64,000 bases of DNA from Closterium sp. NIES-65 (Eukaryota > Streptophyta > Zygnematophyceae > Desmidiales > Closteriaceae). The notes under the pieces are model-generated. The model did no database searches, was not told where the DNA came from, and saw only the letters and a list, made by a program, of their open reading frames with translations. Location of the stretch: NCBI GenBank assembly GCA_948144175.1, contig CANXME010002181.1, positions 1,550,001-1,614,000 of the forward strand, in the 5' to 3' direction. Below, in pieces: positions 54,423 to 64,000 of the stretch. A program made the position numbers and the translations under genes. Numbering within the stretch: the first letter of the stretch is position 1; each line of letters opens with the position of its first letter.

Positions 54423-55360
54423 CAGACAGGGCAGTGCAGGGAGGGCTCGGGCGGCTCGGGCGGCTCGGGCGGCTCGGGCGGCTCGGCGGCTGGACTGCTG
54501 GGCGGCTCGGGCGACTCGGCGGCTCGGGCGGCTCGGGCGGCTCGGCTGCTGGGGCGGCTCGGCTGCTGGGGCGGCTCGGCTGCTAGGGCGGCTCGGCGCT
54601 GGGGCGGCTCGGCTGCTGGGGCGGCTCGGCTGCTGGGGCGGATCGGCTGCTGGGGCGGCGGGGCCGGGAGGTGCAGCGGCGGGACCGTCTGGTGCAGTGG
54701 CGGGCCGGCAGGTGCAGCGGCGGGGCCGTCAGGTGCAGCGGCGGGCCGGCAGGTGCAGCGGCGGGCCAGCAGAGGTGACGGCGGGGCCGTCAGGTGCAGC
54801 TGCGGGGCCGGCAGAGGGGACGGGGGGGGGGCCGTCAGAGGGAACGGCGGGGCCGTAAGGTGCAGCGGCGGGCCGGCAGGTGCAGCGGCGGGGCCGTCAG
54901 GTGCAGCGGCGGGCCGTCAGGCGCAGCGGCGGGGCCGGCAGAGCAGGCGGCGGGGGCCGCGTCGTAGCGGACGGCGGGGCCGCGCCTGAGCACGCGGCGG
55001 GGCCGCGTCGTAGCAGGCGGCGGGGCCGCGGCTGGGTAGGCGGCGGGGCCGCGTCTAAGCAGGCGGCGGGGCCGCGTTGTAGCGGGCGGCGGGGCCGCGG
55101 CTAAGCAGGCGGGGGGGGGGGGCCGCGTCTGAGCGGGCGGCGGGGCCGCGTCTGAGCAGGCGGCGAGGCCGCGGTCGAAATGGGCGGCGGGGCCGCGGCA
55201 GAAATGGCGGCGGGGCCGCGTCAGAGAGGGCGGTGGGGCCGCGAGGGAAGGGCGACACGGAGGGTCGCTCGAGCGCGAGAGAAAAAAAAAGTTGGCGCGC
55301 CTCGGGGCGCGCTTCGGTGGGCCCTAGGCGAAGTTCCCACAGGGAACCCGCTCTATACCA
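54423..55360 (-). repeat. GC-rich 5' leader of copia 2A with nested minisatellites
   Basis: Lies between the 5' LTR/PBS and gag. 54435-54660 is built from GGCTCGGGC and GGGGCGGCTCGGCTGCT units. 54660-54950 has GGTGCAGCGGCGGG units and 54950-55250 has GCGGCGGGGCCGCG units. No ORF with a plausible product. Such a leader could be highly structured RNA. Confidence 0.8.
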
Positions 55361-55493
55361 TGTGAGAGTTGTAGAACAGGAATGAAATGACTAAGGAAAG
55401 ATTGGGTACAAATACAACCCTAGAAACCTGTACCCCATATGTGCTACCCCAGTATAGCCTACAGCAACTATGTCATATAAATCTGACATCATA

Positions 55494-56713
55494 GTAGCGT
55501 TTCGTTGTTAAATTATAGTCATATATCAGAGATGATGGATGTATAATAGTCAAATATATATACGGATCTATATATACATGCACATAAACATATTTGTACA
55601 TAATTATAAATAAACATATTACAAGAGAAATTCCCATTTTTAGTATAAAAAGATATGTACGATTGAGAACTCGGATTCAAAACACCTATGAACCCCACAC
55701 TGATTCGGCTGTTTGGTGCTTGTCGTCCGAAATTGCATCTATTCGTGACTATTTGTGTTGCATTTGTCTGTTTACCAGATTGAGACACGGGGAAACATGG
55801 TGCTGTAAACGGGTAAAGTTTTGTTTGAATATTTGTGTACAACGTGAACGTCGTGACACTGTTACTACTCAACAGCAGCGCTGGAAAAACTACTTGTCGA
55901 GCTGGCACTTATCATCACTTGTTGTACCAGGTGCTTTATGCTTCACCCACTTCGCCAACGCATATCTGGATTCCAGCTCGATTCCATCCGATTGTTCCCA
56001 GAGAATGGAAATCGTTTTTTTTCTGTACGCCAGCACATTTCTTGCCACGCGAGGTTTCCGTCGCCACTTCACCAAAACGCCCACACCCGAAAGGTCCGTT
56101 TGATGCGATGGTGGCAGTTTCACAAAAAAAAACGCTCACATCTTACCGGTCCGCGAGATGTGTTGGTGACAGTGGTGGTTGTGTGCATTTTTCGTTTGAC
56201 GTTTTCATTATTTGCTGCCCTTTCCCTGATGGGTCTGTCTTGCAAATTCATGGAAGTCAAACGCTACACCCGCTGCCTCAGTTTTCTCATCAAATTTCTG
56301 TATTTTCGACTACTTATTCGTTTTGTCTACCCGCAACCAACTCGACTTCCCCTCCCTCCCCCATTCCCCAGACTCAAAGCCCCAGAACACTTCCCCTCCT
56401 TGCTCATTGTCCACCGCGTGCCTGCTCTTTTTTCAGCAGACTGTCTGCCAGTCAATTGTTAGTGCTCGGTGGATGTGTCTGCTCCTCTCGTTTGTCATTC
56501 CACCCTGCGTCCCACCGTAGTGCGTCGACTCTAAAACTACTGCCATTCCACCCTTTTTGCAGGTACTTTCTGTTGACTAGGCCAACGTTTGAGACACGAT
56601 GCTCCCGTTCAGCGCTCTCATTTTTCCTCCTGCGCGCTTCCGCGCTTTCATTTTCCCTTTCTATTCTCTGGCGCGCTCGCAATTTCTCTCTCTGCTCGTT
56701 TCTCCGCGTGCAG
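55494..56713. other. Unique region 5' of the Sec14-like remnant
   Basis: 55494-55680 is A/T-rich. A 361-codon plus-strand ORF (55835-56920) crosses it but has no domain, is Ser/Pro/Phe-rich, and its last part coincides with only one of three frames of the Sec14-like exon. First exons of that gene could lie here but were not recognised. A strong pyrimidine tract ends at the CAG of 56711-56713. Confidence 0.45.
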
Positions 56714-57316
56714 GTGAAGGAGCTGCGCATCCCTCGGCCTGCTCCCGAAACGTCCTCTGATATGTCTGCTCCGACGCGTGTCTGCGCCGATTCCTGCACG
56801 TGCGCAACAGGCACGTGCCGTGTGCGCCGAGCGTATGCTGCGCGACACACTCAAGTGGCGCGACCAGTGCCGCCCGTAGGAGATTGCATGGGTACCTACG
56901 CGCATGCCTACATTCGTTAGCATGTACGTACATTCACACGCACGTCCGCACATGCGTAAGCGCGCATATTAACGGGTATTTTCACTTTCCAGCTGTGCTT
57001 GTTATCCGTTTTTTCCCTTGTTTCCGGCCTATGTATGGTTAGGTCACACAATAATCGGTTTGAACGTTTTGATTGTTTTTTAATGGTTTCCTTCTGCATT
57101 TGTACAGGTCGTCTGCAAGCCTCACGGAACTCCGTGCATCGTAGATGACATTCTGCCAAGGTTCGTGGTGAGGTCATGGCCACTCGCTTACTCTGTGACT
57201 CATGCCAGTCTATTTCTGTGGATTGGTTTTGTGTGTGCTTTTGTTTACTTGATATTGTTTTGCAGGTCGTTTATTCTTCACTCAGCGGCGATGAAGAGTT
57301 TGTTAAGGTTGAAGCT
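56714..57316 (+). pseudogene. Decayed Sec14/CRAL-TRIO-domain gene (exon remnants)
   Basis: After the acceptor TTCTCCGCGTGCAG, the stretch 56714-56875 encodes the CRAL-TRIO N-terminal helix region, but in three successive frames: VKELRIPRPAPETSSD, then CSDACLRRFLHVRN (from about 56761), then AERMLRDTLKWRDQCRP (from about 56826). These segments line up end to end with plant Sec14-like proteins of the CxDACLRRYLxARNW / KMLxETLKWR type, so one base is missing near 56760 and about two are extra near 56826. A donor GTAGGA follows at 56876. Two further candidate exons are 57108-57167 (VVCKPHGTPCIVDD...) and 57266-57316 (VVYSSLSGDEEFVKVEA), both phase 0, separated by a 98-bp GT-AG intron. They may be the VKFVY-like late part of the lipid-binding domain; this is less certain. 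The lipid-pocket core exons are missing. The family moves phosphatidylinositol and other lipids between membranes. Confidence 0.55.
57168..57265 (+). other. Candidate 98-bp intron
   Basis: GTGAGG...TTGTTTTGCAG with a T-rich tract; joins 57108-57167 and 57266-57316 in phase 0. The next donor, GTAAGTG at 57317, is a near-consensus splice site. Confidence 0.55.
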
Positions 57317-57929
57317 GTAAGTGAACTCTTATCTTTTAGTTATCTAACGTATATCGCTCTTGTTGTGCAGCACTCCTAGGTGTTTTTAGATGGGTGTAAC
57401 AGGAAAGTACTTCCTTGAATGCTTGTTAATTGCTTGTCCATAGTAAGTGTGCAGTATTTTTTAAAACCAATGACTAGTGATGCAAATTACATGTGTGCAT
57501 ATTCGATGTCTTTTACTAATTTATTTTCACTAATTGAAGACAATCAACGGAAATGATTAAACTCATGGGTTAATAATAAAGGTCCGAACAATATACAGCA
57601 AACATTCTGCTGCATTGTAGGTTGCGTAGTGTACTGGTAACCAGCATGTTGTTACCCTCTTATGCTCCAGTTTTGATATTTCCCGTTTATTGTTGTTTGT
57701 AAGAAGCAAGCCTACAAATCCAAATAACCAAATGTGTAACCAGTAACGCATTTATTTTGCAGTCAGGTAACGAAGCTCGTTACCCAATAAGTTTCACCTG
57801 TACGCGAACTGTGTGGCATCCCGTGGTTTGATGACGTTGGCCAATGTCTATTGGTCCAGGCAATTTCGATTGGCTTACGACTTTCAGTTCCATCACACAG
57901 GAGGGAATGAGTCTCGAGATTAGAGAGAA
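57317..57929. other. A/T-rich DNA downstream of the Sec14-like remnant
   Basis: No ORF over 62 codons and no further exon with a convincing match. It ends where the copia 2B LTR begins, at about 57908-57930; that edge is uncertain. Confidence 0.45.
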
Positions 57930-58272
57930 TGAGTGCACTATGGAATGAAACAAGGATACAAGTACCAACCCTAATTGGGTTGTACCCCCTATGGTCTACC
58001 CCAACAGCAGCCTACATTACATGCATCAGCTAAATATAATCTGACACACCCCCATAGGCAAAGTGGGGGAGAGCAAGGGGTCACAAGACCAGTCAAGCAA
58101 GACAAGCAAAGAAAAGCAAAGCAAGCTCAGGGTGGATCTCATTGATACCACACAAATTCCGAGCACAAGGTCAAGGCCACAAGGCCAGTTCACATGCAGC
58201 AGAGCATATATATATATAACAGTGCTAAACAAGCAAGAGCAAGGATATATATATGCAGCAGTACAAGCAGGG

Positions 58273-58587
58273 TCAAGAGGTAAGCAAGTGAGGCCCAGTG
58301 GGCACAAGGCCTAGCAGAGTGCAAAAGCGCTGATGGTCACGAGGCGGAAGTGCCTTGGTGAACACATCAGCAGTGTTGGCCTCAGTGGCCACGAAACGCA
58401 GAAGAAGCTGACCACGCTGCTGCAGCTCTCGAGCAAGGAAGTAGCGCAGAGCAATGTGCTTCGTCCTGTGCTCCAGTCTGTGCTCCTGACACAAGGCAAT
58501 GGTTGCCTTGTTGTCGACGTACAGCACTGGAGGAGAACGAGGCCGCTCTCCAAGGTTAGTCAGCAGGTAGGTGAGCCATCGAAGCTC
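58273..58587 (-). pseudogene. Copia 2B: RNase H C-terminus after a nonsense codon
   Basis: Continues pol in frame after TAG at 58590-58588 (MAA*ELRWLTYLL, Gln in 2A). Holds YVDNKATIALCQEH, HIALRYFLAREL and ANTADVFTKALPP to the natural stop. Confidence 0.88.
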
Positions 58588-61500
58588 CTAGGCAGCCATG
58601 GCCGTGGCGTAGATCTCAGCCTCACAATTGGAGCTGAGAACAGAAGAAGAGCGAGTAGAGCGCCAAGAGACAGAGCCAGAGCCAAGACTGAAGGTGTAAC
58701 CCTGAGACGACCGCTGAGTAGCCTGGTCGTCAGCCCAAGAAGCGTCTGAGTGCCCAGTGAGCACAGGTCGCTCTCGCCCTCCAAGCACTAGCCCCATGCC
58801 CGACGTACTGCACAAGTAGCGCAACACCCTCTTAGTTGCATCCATGTGCTCCTTCCGGTGACGGCCGGGAGCGACATAGCGTGCTAAGATGCTGAGAGGG
58901 TATGCGAGGTCAGGTCGAGTGCAGGTCATCAGGTACATGAGGCAGCCCACAAGCTCTGGATACGGACCACTCGACTCTACGGACTCATCCGAAGGCAGAG
59001 CTGAGAGCGAGTGTCCCGTAGGCAGAGGAGTGGACTGAGGTGAGGAGTACGTGAAGCCGAAGCGCTGAAGGACCTGCTGCACCATGTGTGACTGAGTCAG
59101 GGTAATGGTGCGGCGTGCTCTGTCCCGGGTGATCCGCAAGCCAAGATAGCTTGTCAGTTCACCCAGGTCTGTGCACGTGTGTCTCTTCTGCAGCTCCGAC
59201 TTCACGTGGGCGAGTGCGGCAGTGTCCGCAGTGGCAAAGACCAAGTCGTCGACGTACACGAGGATGTAGAACGGCAGCAGCGAGGTGTCGGTGCGTAGAA
59301 ACAGCGACGGGTCAGCAGTAGAAGGAGCAAACCCAAGAGCCGCAAGTGTAGTCCTCAGTGTGTCGTGCCACTCACGCGGCGCCTGGCGGAGACCGTAGAC
59401 TGGCCGCCGGAGGCTCCACTGGGTACCAGGAGGGAACGACCCAGTGAAGCCAGGAGGGCGGCGCAGCCAGATCTCCTCGTGCAGGCGGCCCTGCAGGAAA
59501 GCAGTGCTGAAGTCAAGAGAGCGTAGCTCGTAGTCACGCTGAGCAGCGACATGCTGTAGAACCCGAAGAGTGGTCATCTTCGGGGTCGGGGAGAAGGTCT
59601 GAAAGAAGTCAAAACCCTGTCGCTGACTGAAGCCACGAGCCACGTAGCGCGCCTTGAAGACAGGCGGAGAACCCGGCGGCTGCTTCACCCTGAAAATCCA
59701 CATGCCACTGACAATGTTCGCCCCAGGTGGGGGAACCTCGTCGACGTAGGTGCCTGTGGACTTCCAGGAAGCCATCTCTGCGTCCATGGCTGACTGCCAC
59801 TGAGAGGAGTAGGGACCGGCCATCGCCTCTGCGTAAGAGCGTGGGGTCGGGATGTCTAGAGCGTCCGGGTCTCCCTCAGGGGTAACAAGCATGGACACGA
59901 GATGGGGCAAAGCGGCGGCAAAGCACTGGAAATCCTCCTGCCTGTCCTCAAGGACGTCCGTGCCAAGAGCACAGTCACCCCCGACGGACGGAGGACAGGC
60001 AGACGCAGACGCAGTAGACGCAGACTCAGCAGACTCAGCAACAAGACTGGCAGCGTAGTCTAGACGACACGCAGCAGCAAAGTCGACCAGCTCAGCAACT
60101 ATGGCAGACGCAGCAGCGGACTCAAAGGAAGGGTCAGTGACAAGAGTAGCAAGAAGACGCGTGACAGTAGGACTGGCAGCACGGCGAGAGTCCGACTCCG
60201 GGTCGGCAAGTGTAGTAAGAGAAGACTGAGGAGGAGAAGGCAAAGGGGCACGCAGAGGAGCAGTGGACGGACGCAGAGACATCCTGTGTGTGCCAGGGAC
60301 AGGAGGAGGACGCTGACGCGAACCGCGACCACTAGGACGAGCAGCTCGGACTGGCGACGTAGGGCGGGACGCAGGCTCACGACGCTCAGCAAGACCTCCT
60401 GTAGGACCAGTGTAGGGAGAAGGAGAAGGCAGGTGAGAGGCGGGCTGTAACTGAGACTGCGACGGGACAGGCTGTGGACACTCTACGGGAGGAGAAGGAC
60501 CAGTGGAAGGCGGGAGACCAAGAACCTGCTGAAGGAGTGGAACGAAGTATGGCCGAGGCCGCGTAGCACCGCCAGAGACAGCAGGGACAGCACCAACACC
60601 TCCAGAGGCAGCACTAGCACCAGTAGCAGCTCCAACTCCAGCACCTCCAGCAGCGCCAGAAGTACCCTCAGTAGGACCGACAGTCGTAGACTCAGCGCCA
60701 GCACCCGTAGCAGCTCCAGCTCCAGAGGCACCCCCGGGCCCGGCAGCTCCAGTACTCTCAGTACGAGCACCTCCGGGACCCGTGGTACCAGCTCCCTCGG
60801 CAGCAACAGAACCTCCAGCACCCGCAGCACCCCCAGTTCCAACAGCTCGCCTCCAGCGCCGGGCAAACCACTCACGCAGCTCCAGTGGAGAGAGCAGCTC
60901 GCGGCGCGAAGAACGGTCCGGAGAACCACCAGGAACAGACGCAGCAGGCGCAGCACTCCCAGGCGAAGCACCCCCAGACGCAGTACTCCCAGGCTCAGCA
61001 CCCCCAGGCCCAGCACCCCCAGGCTCAGCACCCCCAGTCTCAGCACCCCCAAGCTCAGCACCCCCAGGCTCAGCACCCCCAGGCTCAGCACCCCCAGGCT
61101 CAGCACCCCCAGGCTCAGCACCCCAAGGCTCAGCACCCCCAGGCTCAGCACCCCGAGGCTCCGCACCCGCAGCAGCACCAGAGTCACCAGTGACCTCGAC
61201 AGGCTCGACCGCATCTACCTGAGACACACCTGAAGGGGCAGGACCCTGAGGGGGGAGGGGATCTACCGGGGGGGGACCTGGGACCAGGAAGAGGGGCGGC
61301 GGGGGGAGGGACGGAGTGCGGTAGGGGAAGAGCCGGTAGAAGGGAACCGACTCGTCGAACGTGACGTCCTGGGAGGACAGAACACGTCGAGAGGTGGGGT
61401 GGTAGAACTGCCACCCAGGGGCGTCAGGGGGGAACCCCAGGAAGACGCAGGGAGCAGCGCGAGGGGACAGCTTGTCCGCAGACAAGTCGCGGACAAACGC

Positions 61501-63795
61501 CCGAGATCCCCAGACACGGAACGCCGACGCATCGCCAACCTTCCCCGTCCACAGCAAAGCTGGGGAGGTCTCCGGTCTGGAGACCCTGGGCTGAAGGTTG
61601 ATCTGATGCGCGGCGTACCGAACCGCAAACGGCCACAGAAAATGGGGGGCAGCCGCATGCACCATGGACGTACGGGCGACGTCCATGACTATGCCGATGC
61701 GGCGCTCAGCAATCCCATTCTGCTGTGGAGAGTCCGGAAGCGTGAAGGTCTGGCGGATGCCTCGTGCACCACAGTAGGCTCGCAGAAGGCCGGAGGAGAA
61801 CTCTCCGCCTCTGTCCGAGTGCAGACGCAAAACAGGAAAGTCCGAGCCGAAGCTCCGCCTGAGCTGGAGACGAGCTGCGCGGATCCAGTCGATCAACACC
61901 TCAGTGACCTCACCCTTGCTGCGCAAGGGGAAGACTGTGGTGTAACGCGAGTAGTCGTCAACCACCAGCAGGAAGTAGCGCTCGTGACCCTGTCCACGGA
62001 CGCGGGCTGGGCCCCACACGTCCATGTGAAGCGTCTGCATCGGGGCCTCCGTCGGAGGAAACGGGGAGGAGTGAGGGGTAGCCCGCAGGCGACCCTCGAC
62101 ACAGGGGACACAGGGAGGGCCAGGCCCCGGAGGAAGGGGAGGGAGGGACCGGGGAAGACCAGAGACAAGAAGGCGAGAGGCCATGCCCCGGAGACGAGGC
62201 AGGGAGGGGTGACCCATGCGGTGGTGCCACAGGAGGGTCTCGTGGGACAGGAGGCGACACGAGCAGGGGGCAGACTCAGGACCAGACCTGGACGCTGCAG
62301 CAAACACCTGACCCGACGCAGCTACCTGACCAGACGCAGGAGGAGGAGACGGAACAGTGAGTGTGTACAGGCTCGTCCCCGGCCCACGTGTGAACGTGGT
62401 CAAGTGTCGACCCGTGTCCGCGTCCGTGCAGTGGGTGTCTCGTCGGCGTGCAGGGGTGAACTGGTCAACCCCTGCATCCTGTAGGTCAGCACCCGCCACC
62501 AAGTTCGTAGAGAACGAGGGGAGGTAGAGACCGGACAGGGAGCCAGACGGGACCGCAGGGCACGGAAGGACAGTGGAGTAGCGAGCCAGAACAGGACCCC
62601 CAGAGGGGTCCGCCAGGGAGACTGCCACTGGCCGACTAAGCGGCGTGAGTGTGGTGCAGTCTCGAAAGAAGGAGCGAGACGCTCCTGAGTCAAGAGTGAA
62701 GGTGAGAGAGGGCGGAGCCGACGCAGTACCTGAGAGAGCAGACTCACCAGCACCTGAGGACACAGACTCACTGGCACCTTGAGCGACAGCCACACCAGTA
62801 CCTGGAGCAGCAGCCTCAACAGCACCTAGAGCCGCAGTACCAATGCCCGGGTCGGGCGGGAAACACCGGTAACAGTCACCCTCCTCACTAATAGTCACAG
62901 CATACATGGCACCAAGAATAGCATCAAAGTCAAGATCAAAGATAGCTACTCCTGCCCTAGACAGCTGGTCCCAGCGAGGGATCTCAGAGGCGTCAGGAAA
63001 CTGGCGGCGCCAAGCGTTAGTCAGGCGGCCGAAGCAGCGCTGGGTGGAGTGTGGACCACCACACGGCTCACCCGCACGGTCGCTAGTGCGCAGGACGTAG
63101 GTGCACGGACCAGTACCCCCACCCCTCTGACGTGCAGCGTACCACTCACGGAGCTGCTGCGGGGAGAGAGTCTCCTGACCACGCTGCTGCTGCTGGCGCT
63201 GACCACCACCGGAGCCACTCCTCTGCGACGAGCCACGACCTCCGCCGCCGCCTCCACCGCCGCCGCCGCCACCACCTCCGCGTCCACCGCCACTCCCACC
63301 GTCGCCGCCACCACCGCCGCCCCCGCCTCCACTCCCACCACCACCGCCGCCGCCGCCCCCGCCTCCACTGCCGCCGCTGACACCTCCACTTCCGCCACCA
63401 CTACCGCTACCACCCCCACCTCCTCCGCTGCCTCCACCGCCGCCTCCACCGCCCCGGCCGCCTCCACCACCGCCCCTGCCCCCCTTGCCCTTGCCAGGGC
63501 GACGTCTCCCACTGGGGGCAGACGCCGCACCGACCGACTCAAAACCAACTAGGTCGGCCGTAGCAGCAGAGGCGACAGAGGGCAGGAGGGGGGAGGGGGA
63601 ACACCCCTCAAAGATGGGGGTGCGCGGGTCACCACGAGAGGCCCCTACAGCGAGAATGCTCTTCTCGGCCGCTAGGAGGGACTTCTCGAGGAGGTCAACA
63701 GTGAGAGTGGTGGGGCAGACTGAGAGGAAGTCGTCCCTGACTCCGCGAAGGGAGTCAGGGAGGCGGGTGACAATGTGGTAGAGAGTGAAGTACAT
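58588..63795 (-). pseudogene. Copia 2B: Gag (part), protease, integrase, reverse transcriptase and most of RNase H
   Basis: One open frame of 1,735 codons counted from a Met created at a homopolymer tract. It has the Gly-rich gag block, the cluster CTYVLRTSDRAGEPC-GGPH-STQRC, protease LDSGASRSFF (near residue 367), and integrase VVDDYSRY, HSDRGGEF and NGIAERR. A GGAEP-type repeat linker follows, then RT with YVDDLVF near residue 1515, and RNase H up to EAEIYATAMAA. All catalytic motifs read intact. It keeps the 28-bp and 13-bp segments deleted from 2A and so is the better reference for the family. Defects are the TAG at 58590-58588 and the homopolymer frame break at 63796-63813. Confidence 0.92.
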
Positions 63796-64000
63796 GGGGG
63801 GGGGGGGGGGGGGTTCTTGGCGTAGAACTCAGCAGGAAGCGCAGCGCGGAAGCGAGCGTCACTAGTGCGCAGGTGGGTAATGAGGTCGGCGACTGTGGCA
63901 AAAGAAGCAAGGTCGGGAAAGAGGTACTGTAGCATGAGGCGGCTCAGTGTAGCAGTGGCAGGGGAGGAGTAGCGTGCAATAACGGCGTCGTACAAGGTCT
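63796..64000 (-). pseudogene. Copia 2B: Gag N-terminal part, out of frame at a poly-C tract
   Basis: Codes for ATLSRLMLQYLFPDLASFATVADL and RAALPAEFYAKNP, matching 2A gag. At 63796-63813 the coding strand has 18 C, against 11 at the same site in 2A (53913-53923). With the extra AT after the run the downstream frame is off by one. Replication slippage or an assembly error in a homopolymer are both possible. The protein continues beyond the window. Confidence 0.85.

Larger units (their letters stand above)
48058..55488 (-). mobile_element. Ty1/copia family 2, copy A (complete, inactive)
   Basis: 7,431 bp with 128-bp LTRs at 48058-48185 and 55361-55488 (on its strand TGTCAGATTTATATGAC to CAACTCTCACA), one difference by eye, and target duplication TCATA at 48053-48057 and 55489-55493. 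The PBS-like TGGTATAGAGC (one base shorter than the iMet site) follows the 5' LTR at 55360-55350. The purine tract TATGGGGGTG precedes the 3' LTR. The leader of about 0.94 kb is very GC-rich. Pol is broken by two deletions and a stop. Confidence 0.94.
57930..64000 (-). mobile_element. Ty1/copia family 2, copy B (truncated by window edge)
   Basis: The 3' LTR is about 57930-58046 (on its strand TGTCAGATTATATTTAGC...). It is related to but clearly different from the 2A LTR, so this is a separate subfamily. The same CACCCCCATAGGCAAAGTGGGGGA tract region follows (purine tract on the minus strand). Gag-pol fills the rest and the 5' end lies beyond 64000. Confidence 0.88.

Noticed and set aside
55835..56920. 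361-codon ORF read as a gene
   Set aside because: No domain, biased composition, and its end follows only one of three frames needed for the Sec14-like match.

Overview
This is eukaryotic nuclear DNA that is dominated by nested retrotransposons. Nothing bacterial is present: there are no operons or Shine-Dalgarno sites, and candidate genes show GT-AG splice patterns. A green-plant (streptophyte) host, perhaps an alga, is suggested by three things: LTR elements primed by plant-type initiator-Met tRNA (PBS variants of TGGTATCAGAGC), a chromodomain Ty3/gypsy element, and the remains of a plant-style Sec14 gene. The genus cannot be fixed from sequence alone.

Layout, left to right. 1-529: 5' end of a minus-strand Ty3/gypsy element running off the window. 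530-7610: non-coding mosaic of diverged repeat modules with pyrimidine-rich tracts, including a 21-bp minisatellite of about 48 copies. 7761-9479 (-): an F-box/LRR gene, the only intact-looking host gene. 9752-10938: a Mutator-type foldback element with a 9-bp target duplication. 11028-18552: a LINE with a 13-bp target duplication, split in its RT domain by a non-autonomous LTR element (14846-16307). 18601-25823: a young Ty3/gypsy chromovirus with a 5-bp target duplication, itself holding a 377-bp TRIM (20882-21258) and a second copy of the non-autonomous LTR family on the other strand (23538-24840). 25824-32465: more non-coding modules, tandem repeats and a perfect 42-bp inverted repeat. 32466-45326 (-): two related Ty1/copia blocks offset by 7.59 kb, each fused to a TRIM-like LTR array. 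45327-48057: a 181-bp satellite array flanked by diverged satellite-like monomers. 48058-55488 (-): a second copia family with a 5-bp target duplication. 55494-57929: unique DNA with a decayed Sec14/CRAL-TRIO gene. About 57930 to the end (-): another member of the second copia family.

Functionally this is an accessory, heterochromatin-like region. Autonomous elements (LINE, chromovirus, copia) supply RT and integrase; TRIM, LARD and foldback elements carry no proteins and must be moved in trans. Nearly all autonomous copies are broken. The chromovirus is the exception: its gag and pol frames are otherwise open and only interrupted by two clean insertions. The most striking small-scale signal is a textbook -1 ribosomal frameshift site in that element (G GGA AAC, 7-nt spacer, 8-bp stem, 6-bp pseudoknot stem), which joins gag to pol.
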